From Caldilineaceae bacterium (GTDB lineage Bacteria; Chloroflexota; Anaerolineae; Caldilineales; Caldilineaceae), in the NCBI GenBank assembly GCA_022824025.1, contig JAJEBF010000050.1:37973-101972 (forward strand): a DNA stretch of 64,000 nt, read 5' to 3'. Under the pieces are notes generated by a model. That model ran no database searches and was not told the DNA's origin. It saw nothing but the letters and a program-made list of their open reading frames with translations. This document shows, piece after piece, positions 9,134-17,645 of the stretch. Each line of letters opens with the position of its first letter. The stretch's first letter is position 1. A program made the position numbers and the translations under genes.

Positions 9134-9322
9134 TTATCTCTTGATGCCGCGAACCTGTTCAGATGCCATGGCGCGATTTGCCTCCATGATCATCGCAATC
9201 GCCTCTTGCAGATTCGCTTTGGCCTCTTCGAGGGTTTCCCCTTGCGTGTTGGCTCCGGGCAGTTCCTCAACGAATCCGATGTAGCCCTCGGGCACTTTTT
9301 TGAAAACAGCGGTAAATTTCAT
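9134..9322 (-). CDS. HicB-like antitoxin-type protein, orphan
   Basis: A 62-aa protein beginning MKFTAVFKKVPEGYIGFVEE, the strand-helix core of HicB-like proteins (partially degraded RNase H fold), with the typical GETLEEAKANLQEAI segment. The start at 9322 follows GAGAGG by about 9 nt; an in-frame extension to 9406 overlaps the preceding gene and is not conserved. HicB normally represses and neutralises the RNA toxin HicA. No HicA frame exists in the 59-nt gap upstream or the 82-nt gap downstream, so this copy is an orphan. Confidence 0.8.
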   Translation of the reverse strand: MKFTAVFKKVPEGYIGFVEELPGANTQGETLEEAKANLQEAIAMIMEANRAMASEQVRGIKR

Positions 9323-9381
9323 GCCTGAAACCTCTCGTCCCTTTGCCTCAGTATGCGCATCCCATTGTCGCGCGCGATCAG

Positions 9382-10305
9382 CTACTCTTCCTCTCGCGTC
9401 GGCCACTGGCAGCCGCCTTCCCGGTCCGGGCGGATGTGCGAGAACGACAGGTCCTCCGTGCCCTTCCAGGCATAGGGGTCGCGGCCGGCGATCATGACGA
9501 TGTCGCGGAAGTCGAAACTGCCTACCCCCAGGGGATCGTTGGCAGGATAGCGCCAGGGCAGCAGCGATTCGGCGCTCATGTAATGGTTGACCAGCGAGCG
9601 GCGGAACCCGCCGGCGGCCCGGTTGGGCATAGAGCGGTGCAGCAGATAGCCGTTGAAGAAGACGATGCTGCCGGCGGTCACTTCTACCGGCACGGCGTCG
9701 TCGTCGGTGTAGGGGAAATCGAACGCCTCCACCACGCAGTCGAAGCGCTCGTCATCGTGCTCCTTGGCGGGCCAGATCAGGCGATGCGCGTGCGAGCCGG
9801 GGATGACCCAGAGGCAGCCGTTCTCGACAGTGGCGTCATCGAGCGCGATCCAGGCGGCGTTCAGGGAGCAGTCGCGCGTGGGGATGAAGGCTTCGTCCTG
9901 GTGCCAGGCCTGGCCCGGCTTGCCAGCCGACTTGATAAAGAGCATCGACTGCATGCTCTTCACATTGGGGCCGATCACCCGCGTCAGAACATCGCGGATC
10001 GACGGATGCGCGAGCGTGTCGTACATCAGCTGCGAGAGTTTGTGCGGGAAATGGACGCAGAGCGTGCGCTGGATGACCTCGTCGTCGCTGTCGTCGGGGC
10101 CGACGGGCGGCAGGCCGGTGACCTCGCCCATCTCGCCGCGGCAGATGCGCACAGTCTCGTCGCGCAATGCCCGCACTTCATCCGGCGTCAGCGCGTCCGG
10201 CAGCGCCAGGAAACCGTTATCACGGAAGGAGGCGGCGTGTTCGGCGGTGACTTCGGGTCGTGTTACTGTCTGCGCAGGGGCGTCCATCGTTGCTGTCAGT
10301 GTCAT
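9382..10305 (-). CDS. phytanoyl-CoA dioxygenase (PhyH) family oxygenase
   Basis: A 307-aa Fe(II)/2-oxoglutarate oxygenase; family members hydroxylate acyl-CoAs, amino acids, polyols or natural products. The iron triad is H-x-D in WHQDEAFIP plus the distal His in YLLHRSMPNR, with a nearby Arg for 2-oxoglutarate. VENGCLWVIPGSH is a family signature. The start at 10305 (MTLTATM) follows GAGGA; an upstream in-frame ATG at 10443 falls inside the -35 box of a strong promoter and cannot be used from it. It may share a regulon with the sugar transporter just downstream. Confidence 0.9.
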   Translation of the reverse strand: MTLTATMDAPAQTVTRPEVTAEHAASFRDNGFLALPDALTPDEVRALRDETVRICRGEMGEVTGLPPVGPDDSDDEVIQRTLCVHFPHKLSQLMYDTLAHPSIRDVLTRVIGPNVKSMQSMLFIKSAGKPGQAWHQDEAFIPTRDCSLNAAWIALDDATVENGCLWVIPGSHAHRLIWPAKEHDDERFDCVVEAFDFPYTDDDAVPVEVTAGSIVFFNGYLLHRSMPNRAAGGFRRSLVNHYMSAESLLPWRYPANDPLGVGSFDFRDIVMIAGRDPYAWKGTEDLSFSHIRPDREGGCQWPTREEE

Positions 10306-10413
10306 GGGATTGTTCCTCAGTCTGAACGGCAGTGTTATGCGTTTGGTATTCGGTGAGGCCGCCGGGCGGGAATCTGGGCCGTCGCTAAGGGATTTGAAGA
10401 AGGGGTGGGTTGA

Positions 10414-10443
10414 ATTATACGGGAAACTGTAAGAAGTGGTCAA
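10414..10443 (-). promoter_or_regulatory. strong sigma70 promoter for the PhyH gene
   Basis: On the minus strand TTGACC (10443-10438), 18-nt spacer, TATAAT (10419-10414). The predicted start near 10407 gives a leader of about 100 nt and fixes the downstream gene start at 10305. Confidence 0.7.
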
Positions 10444-10641
10444 GATTTCGCAGGAAGGAAGTTGCTCAGGAGTCGTGGTGGCGTGGTGGCGTGGTGTGAG
10501 AAGGGTGGGTCCTGGGGCGTCGAGTGTATAAGTTTCGGACTAAGCCGCTACAGAGTATGGATTTTCGGCCGGCGGGCGCCGGGGGCTGTGGTGTCCAGAC
10601 AGTATTGATGCAGCGATGAAGATACGTTGTGCTGACGCATC

Positions 10642-10899
10642 ATGAGAACTACCATCTCCCTTGACGACCAGCTCGCAAGGCAGGTGCGTCGCGCGGCCAA
10701 AGCCCGCGGCATCAGCGTCGGCGCCTTTATTGCCAGAACGCTGGCTGACGCCCTGAAGCGTCGCGAGCGGTCGGAGCCGCCGCCGTTCCGGTTGGTGACC
10801 GTGCGCGGCGTCCATGCCCGCCCGGGCGTCGATCTCGACCGGCAGAGGGCGCTCGACGCGCAGGATGCCGAGGTCCGGTTCGGGCACGGGCGCCGGTGA
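10642..10899 (+). CDS. vapB: VapB-like ribbon-helix-helix antitoxin
   Basis: An 85-aa protein starting MRTTISLDDQLARQVRRAA, a ribbon-helix-helix DNA-binding domain of the kind found in VapB antitoxins; the C-terminal half (PFRLVTVRGVHARPGVDLD) would wrap the toxin. It directly precedes a PIN-domain toxin in the same reading frame, separated by one TGA and two codons. Such antitoxins usually repress their own operon. Confidence 0.85.
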   Translation: MRTTISLDDQLARQVRRAAKARGISVGAFIARTLADALKRRERSEPPPFRLVTVRGVHARPGVDLDRQRALDAQDAEVRFGHGRR

Positions 10900-10905
10900 C
10901 CGGGG

Positions 10906-11343
10906 ACGCTGCTGCCCGACGTAAATGTCCTGATATATGCCCACGTCGAGGACTCCATTCCTGAACACCTCGAGTATGCGGCGTGGATCACACGTCTGGC
11001 GACAGGACCGGAACCTTTCGCTCTGTCCGTTCTCATTCTATCCGGCTTCCTGCGCGTGGTAACCAACCCGCGAGTCTTTGACCCCCCATCCACCCTTGAT
11101 CAGTCGTTCGCGTTCATTGCCGCGCTCGTGGAACGCCCCACCGCGCGCATCGTCGGTCCCGATCACCTGGACATATTGGAACGACTTTGCCGTGAGTCCG
11201 GAGCCAGCGGTAAGTTGGTCGTCCACGCCCAGCACGCGGCGATTGCAGTCGAACACGGCTGTACCATGGTTTCGACCGACTCCGACTTCAGCCGATTTCC
11301 AGGACTTCGATGGCAGCATCCACTGCGTCCTGGCGGGCTGTAG
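10906..11343 (+). CDS. vapC: VapC-like PIN-domain ribonuclease toxin with non-standard start
   Basis: A PIN-domain frame of about 145 codons reads LLPDVNVLIYAHVED at its N-terminus (first catalytic Asp). It ends VSTDSDFSRFPGLRW, the conserved acidic pair and tail of VapC toxins that cut RNA. The frame is intact, but the codon where the family has its initiator ATG is ACG (10906-10908). The next candidates are CTG codons at 10909 and 10912; the first ATG, at 11056, would lose the catalytic Asp. The upstream antitoxin stop TGA (10897-10899) is in the same frame. The toxin is therefore either made from a weak start, made by read-through, or silenced. Confidence 0.75.
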   Translation, partial: TLLPDVNVLIYAHVEDSIPEHLEYAAWITRLATGPEPFALSVLILSGFLRVVTNPRVFDPPSTLDQSFAFIAALVERPTARIVGPDHLDILERLCRESGASGKLVVHAQHAAIAVEHGCTMVSTDSDFSRFPGLRWQHPLRPGGL

Positions 11344-11659
11344 CGTCTTTCCATCCCGATATTTTTTCATCCTCCCTACAGGACCGGTTCCTCGCTAAGC
11401 CAGTCGTCGCTGCGCGTCCGGTTGGAGCCAGCCGGCATCAGCCGCTTCGAGATTTTCTCTAGTCCTTTCTCGGGTTTCCTGCGCCAACTATTTCGCCGTC
11501 CGGCCCGTCAGCTCTGCGCCCTGGTTTGCCACATCAGCCTGCCAGAGTCGTGCGCGGCGGCGATCTTTCTGATCCGGTGGGCGATGTCCCGAAACCGGTG
11601 GATCCCGGCGGGACAAGGCGCGCCCGCGCAAGTTAGGCTATAGAGGAAGGATCATATCA
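11344..11659. other. intergenic, no gene recognised
   Basis: About 315 nt between vapC and the di-haem oxidoreductase. Open frames here have no coding signature. The only site noted is AGAGGAAGG at 11642-11650, a strong ribosome-site-like sequence placed for an ATG at 11660 that is out of frame with the downstream gene. Confidence 0.5.
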
Positions 11660-11678
11660 ATGACGCAGTTCCACGCGG

Positions 11679-13154
11679 GTGAATCCAGCGATGATAAGAA
11701 CTTTCATGCTCGGTCTTCTACTTTTCCTCGCCGGAGCTGCCGCATTGAATCTCTCCCCTCTTGCGACGGAGCCTTCCCTTACCCCGTCTTCAGGATCCTC
11801 CCCGCCAGTAATCGGCGAAGAACCGGCTCTTAAACAACATATCAGCCAGGAAGAGATCGAGGCGGGCCGCTTCACTCTCGAAGAGCTGGTCAAACACGGA
11901 CGCGCCGTCTTCACTGCCAGTTTCAACACACTTGACGGCGCAGGCCGTCCTGAGCTGACAGGCACAGGCCAGCCGCGCAAGAGGCGGATGATGCCGGACA
12001 ACTTCAATCGCATCTCAGCGCCTGACGCGAATTCATGTGCGGGCTGCCACAATCTCCCGTCCATCGGCGGCGGCGGTGACAATGTGGCCAATGCGTTCGT
12101 ACTGGGACAACGGAATCCTTTCGTCAATTTCGATGGCGACCTGGTAGAGAATGGTCCGAACCAGACCCTCAAGACTGTGGGCAACGAACGCAACACAGTC
12201 AGCCTTTTCGGCGCCGGCTTCATCGAGCTGCTGGCCCGCGAGATGACGGCCGATCTGCATGCTCTGCGCGCGTCGGCGCTCAGCCGGGCCAGCAGCACAG
12301 GCCGGGAGGCCACCGTCGAACTGGTGACCAAGGGGGTCCATTTCGGCGCGCTCACATGCTATCCCGACGGCAGCGTAGACACCTCCGGTGTCGGCGGCGT
12401 GGATGCCGACCTGATCATCCGACCCTTTCATCAGAAAGGCGCGGTTGTGTCCCTGCGCGAGTTTTCCAACAACGCCATGAATCATCACCACGGCATGTTA
12501 TCGACCGAGCGGTTCGGCGAGGACAACGACCCGGACGCCGACGGCCGCGTAAATGAGTTGACCGTGGGTGATATCACCGCCCTGACCCTGTTCCAGGCGA
12601 CGCTGCCTGCGCCAATACAGGCGGCGCCCGATACCCAAATCGAAAGAGAGGCCGCCGCGCGCGGGCGCATCATCTTCGACCGGATCGGCTGTTCCGAGTG
12701 CCACATTCCGGAGATGCCGCTCGCCAGCCTTGAGTTCGTCGAACCGGGCCCGTACAATCCGCAGGGCAATCTGCGGCCCGAGGATGTCAATGCGACCCAC
12801 CAGGTCGACCTGTCGCCCTATATCAAGAACGTGAAACAGGACGAAGAAGGAAATTTCCTCATCCCTGTCTTTACCGACCTGAAAAGGCACGATATGGGTG
12901 CGTTTCTCGACACGGAAGCAGTTGTGCAGGCAGGGATCCCTACGCAGGTCTGGCTGACGAGAAAGCTGTGGGGCTTCGCCTCGGAGCCGCCCTACCTGCA
13001 CCATGGGCGGGCCACGCTGATCTCCGAAGCCATCCTGGCGCACGGCGGCGAAGCGCTGGCGCAAAGCAACGCATTCGCCGGCCTGGCGCAGGCGCAGCAG
13101 GCGGCGCTGCTGGAGTTTCTTCTGACGCTTCGGATAGAGGTGGGCGAGCGGTAG
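11679..13154 (+). CDS. di-haem oxidoreductase (COG3488/DUF1111 type)
   Basis: A 491-aa exported protein with an N-terminal hydrophobic signal segment (MLGLLLFLAGAAAL) and two c-type haem motifs, CAGCH near residue 121 and CSECH near residue 337. The spacing and the sequence between them (GLTCYPDGSVD, PFHQKG, NHHHGM) fit the putative di-haem thiol oxidoreductase/peroxidase family, periplasmic redox enzymes distantly related to MauG and CcpA. The start is uncertain: GTG at 11679 or ATG at 11691, neither with a good ribosome site. The best ribosome site upstream serves an out-of-frame ATG at 11660, which opens a 57-codon frame overlapping this start. Confidence 0.85.
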   Translation: MNPAMIRTFMLGLLLFLAGAAALNLSPLATEPSLTPSSGSSPPVIGEEPALKQHISQEEIEAGRFTLEELVKHGRAVFTASFNTLDGAGRPELTGTGQPRKRRMMPDNFNRISAPDANSCAGCHNLPSIGGGGDNVANAFVLGQRNPFVNFDGDLVENGPNQTLKTVGNERNTVSLFGAGFIELLAREMTADLHALRASALSRASSTGREATVELVTKGVHFGALTCYPDGSVDTSGVGGVDADLIIRPFHQKGAVVSLREFSNNAMNHHHGMLSTERFGEDNDPDADGRVNELTVGDITALTLFQATLPAPIQAAPDTQIEREAAARGRIIFDRIGCSECHIPEMPLASLEFVEPGPYNPQGNLRPEDVNATHQVDLSPYIKNVKQDEEGNFLIPVFTDLKRHDMGAFLDTEAVVQAGIPTQVWLTRKLWGFASEPPYLHHGRATLISEAILAHGGEALAQSNAFAGLAQAQQAALLEFLLTLRIEVGER

Positions 13155-13221
13155 GGGGCGGAAGGTTATTATGCGGGTTTCGCATGTGGCGCTGTGTGAG
13201 GGGTGAGCCAAAGGTGAACAG

Positions 13222-13434
13222 CTACATCGAGTTCTGCTCCTCGGCCAGAGAAGCTCCATAATCAAAACAAGCGAGGATATCTGCGCGCGATATGGAAGGA
13301 TATTCCTGGAAAAGGTCTTCGACGCTATCGCCGCAGGCAAGCATCCGCAGGAGCTGATACACGGGGATGCGTGTCCCCTCGATGCAGGCCTGTCCGTGGC
13401 ACACTTGGGGGTTAACGGTAATTCGAGTGTTCAT
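13222..13434 (-). CDS. DUF433 (VapB45-like) antitoxin-type protein, orphan
   Basis: A 70-aa protein: ITVNPQVCHGQACIEGTRIPVYQLL and ADILACFDYGASLAEE are the DUF433 signature, a winged-helix-like antitoxin domain. Its usual partner is a DUF5615 PIN-like toxin just downstream; only 67 nt separate it from the convergent neighbour and no such frame is present. The start at 13434 (MNTRITV) is chosen by domain alignment. The frame continues upstream into the remnant of another small gene. Confidence 0.8.
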   Translation of the reverse strand: MNTRITVNPQVCHGQACIEGTRIPVYQLLRMLACGDSVEDLFQEYPSISRADILACFDYGASLAEEQNSM

Positions 13435-13456
13435 TCCTTCGTTCGTCGGGGAATGC

Positions 13457-13593
13457 AGAGATTCCGGAGCGTTCACTTTTCTTTGGTCTTGAAGGCCTCG
13501 GCAATAAGATGGCCCAAATGGACCTTCTGTCGAGACCCCTTCAATCCGCCAATCCCTTTTTGCCCAGTTCAACCCGTTGAACCACTGTCTCAT
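13457..13593 (-). pseudogene. decayed copy of a small addiction-module-type gene
   Basis: On the minus strand, RQWFNGLNWAKRDWRIE aligns with KRWFSEVDWEKWDRRIE in the small gene at 24542-24709, and the nucleotide similarity continues through ATTGCCGAGGCC beyond its stop. A frame slip after the RIEG segment and the lack of a proper N-terminus mark it as a pseudogene. Confidence 0.65.
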
Positions 13594-13623
13594 CGGGAAG
13601 AGGTAGGGCGCGTATCCGATACT

Positions 13624-16600
13624 CTACTCTTGGCGTGCAATTCTCTTCAATCTTCTCCATTGCCAGTCTTGACGAAGGCTTGGCTTGGCTGCCGCTATCT
13701 TCTCAAGGACAAGATTCAGGTCAAATAGCCCTTCGGGAGGGTTGTCAGGCACAAGCCTGTTGACGAGCACCAAGGTAGCCTCTGGAAACTCTGTTGCCAA
13801 TTCAGTCTCCTCACTGCCGCCCCTGGACACTACGCGATACAGGAACCAACTATCCCCGTAAATCTGGACCAGCCGCGGCAGAATTGTTTGAACCGCCTCT
13901 GGGAAATTGTCTCCCGTGATCCCTGCGAGTCTTGCAAGGCTTAGGGAGGTATCCTCTGTTTGAAGACGGGTTTCTTTTGGCCAAGCCTCGTCCAGAAATG
14001 TTCTGCCAAACTGATGCCAACTGACTATATCCTTTTCAATGAGATCGGTGAGGAAGATGATACTGTGGTTGCGCCCGGCGTCGTCGGTCATCTGTAGCGC
14101 ACGACGTGTCTCGTCGAAAGTGAGATAAACTTCATCCTTCCTGCCCCATAGGCATCCGCAAACTAGAAATTCATGCAACACTTTGAATCCTTCGTCACTC
14201 CATTTCCAAACTGACGCATGACCAAACACCTTCAGAAAATGAGGCCTCATCAGTGAAAAAAGCGCCGGCTCCGGCAGTCGTTCTCGTTTTAGAAAACCGT
14301 TCCATGCCGGTTCCGCGTTCGGATGGTCAGGATCGAACCAAGGTATGAGCGTGGTATATGCCCACTCTGGATCCAAGTAGTGGAGCCACCCAACCTGAAG
14401 GGCAATCAGGCACACTGTATGGCCGGATCCTTCGCCTGGCGCGGCAATGAGGCGCTCAAACCTCGACTTCAATTCCGAGGGAATGCCTGCCCCGTTTCCC
14501 AGGCGATGAGAACCCAAAATGGCGAAAAGAAACTGTACGGCGTTGCCGACTGGGCCAGTTATCGCATGATCCATCGTTCTGCGAGACCATCCCTGACTAT
14601 CTCCGGCTACACGTTCACTAAGGATTGCACTGTTTGTTGTATCCGCCCCGCCTGCGAAGAGTTTGTCGAGAAGTGCATCGAGAATGCTCAACGCGCGCGC
14701 CTGGCCCATCGTAGCCAGTGTGGGCGAATTCCTTTTCAACCAGGAAAACAATTCATAACGAAGAACTATCACGACTTCTGCGGGCAGCCGCGCTAACCTT
14801 GCGCCGAGCAGGCATGTTAGGCGAGAGCGCGCATCATCTGGCCATTCTTGTAGTAAGGAACGCCAGAACTCTCTAGGAAACTCGCCACGTTTGCCTGCAA
14901 GTGTCAGCGCGGCAACCGCCCTGCTTGGGCGTTGCTGGACCAAGCCATTGAACGGCTTATAATCGACCAAGTGATCATGCGAACTCTTTGTATTTTCATG
15001 CGCCAAAGAAAATACCTGAGAAACGGGTGCGCGTAGAAGAACCGACGCGTCCGAGTCAGTTTTTACCCGACCTCCTTCTCTGATGCCATTATCGTCTGCA
15101 TCTTCGTCCCATTCTGGGGTCCAATCTGGATGGGCACTGCGAAGCAGAGGGAGAGCAGCCTGCGTAGCATTGGTAAGTTCACAGCCCTGTATGGCAAGCC
15201 AGCCCAAGATTCTGGCTGATAGGATCGAGCTCCATCGGTTGTGGTGTTCGTCCGACTCCCCTTTGTACCTTTCGCGCCCATCTATTATGCGCTCCTCTAT
15301 CAGTTTGCGCTTTTCGTCCGAGAGTCCCTGCCAACGATCCCGTAACAAGTGAAGCAACGCCCGCCTGTTTGAACTGTCCCAGAACGTTGTGTCCGAGAGG
15401 GACAGCAGTCCTTCACCCATCTCGTCTCCAGAAAAAAGTGTGTTGAAGGTCCAAGCATAAAGGCGGAGTCCACTAAAAAAGTATGGATCTTCTTCAGGCC
15501 ACAGAACCATATCGGCCCGGACCCATTCAGGACGCGTTTCAATCATCTGGCTGAGTAAGTCTTGAAACCATTGGAGGTATATGTTCGGGTTGTCGCCGCG
15601 CATTGGTCCCGTACTGTTTCTCAGGTATAACTTCATCCTTTCCCGGGCTCTTTGGTCGAGTTCCCCTAACAATCCTGCGGCCACTTCTAACTGTCTACGA
15701 CCGATACGATAAACCGCTGGCAGCACTTCATCGGGGATTTCAGGCCTTATGTCACGGATATGAGGAAAGGCAACTTCAAAGGTTGCGATATCGGAAGGTC
15801 GAAGATCTGCCCAATCCCTTTCCGGGGGACGACCAGGGCTACGGCCAAGACGTGACTCGGTCGTCAAACGAGGAGTTATGCTCCGTTCGAATTCTCGCAG
15901 AACACCATTGGTCCAGCCTTCAGTCTTGATGCGATCGTCCACTGCATAAAGGGACAAATCGATCTCATCGTGGGTAGTTCGAAATACCTCGGTCAAGAGG
16001 TTCCAAATCGATCTGGGTAGTCCTGAAAACTCCTGGTCACTCTTTCTAATACGCTGTTCGATCCGGACAATAAGAAATGGATGGAGGCTTTGATCTTTCG
16101 CCGCCCACCACAATGCCACCGGTTCGTGAGCAATCTTTACGATCCATAGGGCAAGTTGGAACAATCTTGGCGGTAATGGAATATTCTCAATGCTAGGCAT
16201 TCCTGCAAGCCTTAGATATCTGTCTGCACGGGGATCCGCAGCCCTTATAGCTAAAAGATCGTCGCCAGGAGGCGTTTCGTCAGCCCTTTTGCCTATTGGG
16301 CGAGGCGGGTCGTCGTCCAGTCCGTATTCGATCAGGGGATCAAAGTCCGGTAATATTTCACGAAAATCATGATCAACTGGCCCATATCGTACAGTTCTGT
16401 CAAACACACACAGCCACTCTCCAGGCGGGGGAGGGTCAGCATCAGCGAACACTTTTGCGCCTTCGAAAGTTCTGACAAGGGACGCCACTTGCCCACGCTC
16501 GTGCCTTTTGAGATCTCGCGGCCCTGTCCCCGCGAGTTCGACAACTCTCTGTCGCCAGGCCGGAGGATCGTCCGCACGCTCCGCCCATGCCTCCAAAGTA

Positions 16601-17448
16601 TCCCACAGGGCAGAGTGCGTATTGTCTGTTTCTGGATATGCAAGGACACTCACTTCGCTATCACGCCAGCGGGCCCGGACTCTCTCCTCGGCCCCTCTGT
16701 CGAACGCGTAGATCTTAGCGGTATTCCCACGTCTTGCTTTGCGCAGACCTTGAAGCAAGTATCTCACTGGCGGATCGCTTGCGGAGTACCCAAGCAGCAC
16801 AACAGTGTATTGATCAAGTAGATCAAGCACGAATTGTGTAGCCCAACCCTCCGCCAAGTAAGCCTGCCCAAAGTCCGAACTACTCACTACCAGCCCTTGC
16901 AGGGCCTCCCCCCTTCTTACCCCGCTGTTTATCCGCCCATGAAGGTAGACAAGCCCGTTTAGCCCTTGTCCATACGCAAGATTAGGCAGATTTGGCGCGA
17001 CATGCTGGGCAAGTCCACTGTCAGCATGTTCAAATAGCAGGTCGAAGTTTGTGGTGACAATCTGTGCTTCGCCGTCAGCGTTTCTGGAAAGTCTCAATAC
17101 CGTTTTGTGCGTGGAGACATCTGGTCGCGGTCCTGTCTTTAGCCGTTTTGCGATCAGATGCTCAATTTCGCTCACCGTGTAATCCAATTGAAGTAGGTCA
17201 AATATTTGATCAAGCGAAGGGCGCGCGGCTTCTGGAACCTTACTATTGTCCCAAATTGACAACATTTCACGCGATGGCGCACCAGCCCGTGTCCCTAGTT
17301 CTTTGATTACATACTGTGCTAACTCTAGAAAATTGGGCATACCAGCAGGATAGGAAACGCCTGCACCGCAAAGGAACACCACTTCTCCTCTGTCACGGGC
17401 TTCAAGAAGATCGTCAGGGATGTCTGGTCCGTCTGCAAGAAATCTCAT
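13624..17448 (-). CDS. SIR2-domain giant protein, probable DSR-type antiphage effector
   Basis: A 1274-aa protein with an N-terminal SIR2-like domain (1-290): FLCGAGVS (26-32) for NAD binding, TTNFD (132-136), LHG (169-171) with the candidate catalytic His, and GYSASD (220-225). The remaining roughly 980 residues are helix-rich with no enzymatic motif that I can name. This architecture matches defence-associated sirtuins (DSR1/DSR2, some with DUF4020), which deplete NAD on phage infection; the assignment to DSR1 is inference. The gene is lower in GC than most neighbours (about 50-55 percent by eye) and diverges from a restriction-modification gene 197 bp away, as expected for a transferred defence island. 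AGGA lies about 12 nt before the ATG at 17448. Confidence 0.8.
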   Translation of the reverse strand: MRFLADGPDIPDDLLEARDRGEVVFLCGAGVSYPAGMPNFLELAQYVIKELGTRAGAPSREMLSIWDNSKVPEAARPSLDQIFDLLQLDYTVSEIEHLIAKRLKTGPRPDVSTHKTVLRLSRNADGEAQIVTTNFDLLFEHADSGLAQHVAPNLPNLAYGQGLNGLVYLHGRINSGVRRGEALQGLVVSSSDFGQAYLAEGWATQFVLDLLDQYTVVLLGYSASDPPVRYLLQGLRKARRGNTAKIYAFDRGAEERVRARWRDSEVSVLAYPETDNTHSALWDTLEAWAERADDPPAWRQRVVELAGTGPRDLKRHERGQVASLVRTFEGAKVFADADPPPPGEWLCVFDRTVRYGPVDHDFREILPDFDPLIEYGLDDDPPRPIGKRADETPPGDDLLAIRAADPRADRYLRLAGMPSIENIPLPPRLFQLALWIVKIAHEPVALWWAAKDQSLHPFLIVRIEQRIRKSDQEFSGLPRSIWNLLTEVFRTTHDEIDLSLYAVDDRIKTEGWTNGVLREFERSITPRLTTESRLGRSPGRPPERDWADLRPSDIATFEVAFPHIRDIRPEIPDEVLPAVYRIGRRQLEVAAGLLGELDQRARERMKLYLRNSTGPMRGDNPNIYLQWFQDLLSQMIETRPEWVRADMVLWPEEDPYFFSGLRLYAWTFNTLFSGDEMGEGLLSLSDTTFWDSSNRRALLHLLRDRWQGLSDEKRKLIEERIIDGRERYKGESDEHHNRWSSILSARILGWLAIQGCELTNATQAALPLLRSAHPDWTPEWDEDADDNGIREGGRVKTDSDASVLLRAPVSQVFSLAHENTKSSHDHLVDYKPFNGLVQQRPSRAVAALTLAGKRGEFPREFWRSLLQEWPDDARSRLTCLLGARLARLPAEVVIVLRYELFSWLKRNSPTLATMGQARALSILDALLDKLFAGGADTTNSAILSERVAGDSQGWSRRTMDHAITGPVGNAVQFLFAILGSHRLGNGAGIPSELKSRFERLIAAPGEGSGHTVCLIALQVGWLHYLDPEWAYTTLIPWFDPDHPNAEPAWNGFLKRERLPEPALFSLMRPHFLKVFGHASVWKWSDEGFKVLHEFLVCGCLWGRKDEVYLTFDETRRALQMTDDAGRNHSIIFLTDLIEKDIVSWHQFGRTFLDEAWPKETRLQTEDTSLSLARLAGITGDNFPEAVQTILPRLVQIYGDSWFLYRVVSRGGSEETELATEFPEATLVLVNRLVPDNPPEGLFDLNLVLEKIAAAKPSLRQDWQWRRLKRIARQE

Positions 17449-17589
17449 TGCGATTACAGTTCCTGTTAGCCTATCCTATTGCTCTACACATATCTAGCAA
17501 GACAGCTCTAATGACCTTGAACTTGAGGCGGGCTAGCGAGCTGGGGATCGGGAACAGTCGAACAGGAATCCCACCGGAATACCAGCCAA

Positions 17590-17606
17590 TGTAGTATTAT
17601 ACTACA
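17590..17606. promoter_or_regulatory. perfect palindrome in the SIR2 / R-M divergent promoter region
   Basis: TGTAGTAT-T-ATACTACA, 8-bp arms around one central base, in the 197-bp gap between the two divergent defence genes and 40 nt before the methyltransferase start. A likely operator or overlapping promoter element; no regulator gene is encoded next to it. Confidence 0.5.
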
Positions 17607-17645
17607 ACTGAACTTGAGACCACCTGCGCGAACCCAACCAATACC

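Noticed and set aside
11422..11643. 73-codon open frame before the di-haem gene
   Set aside because: No ribosome site or similarity; composition typical of non-coding frame.
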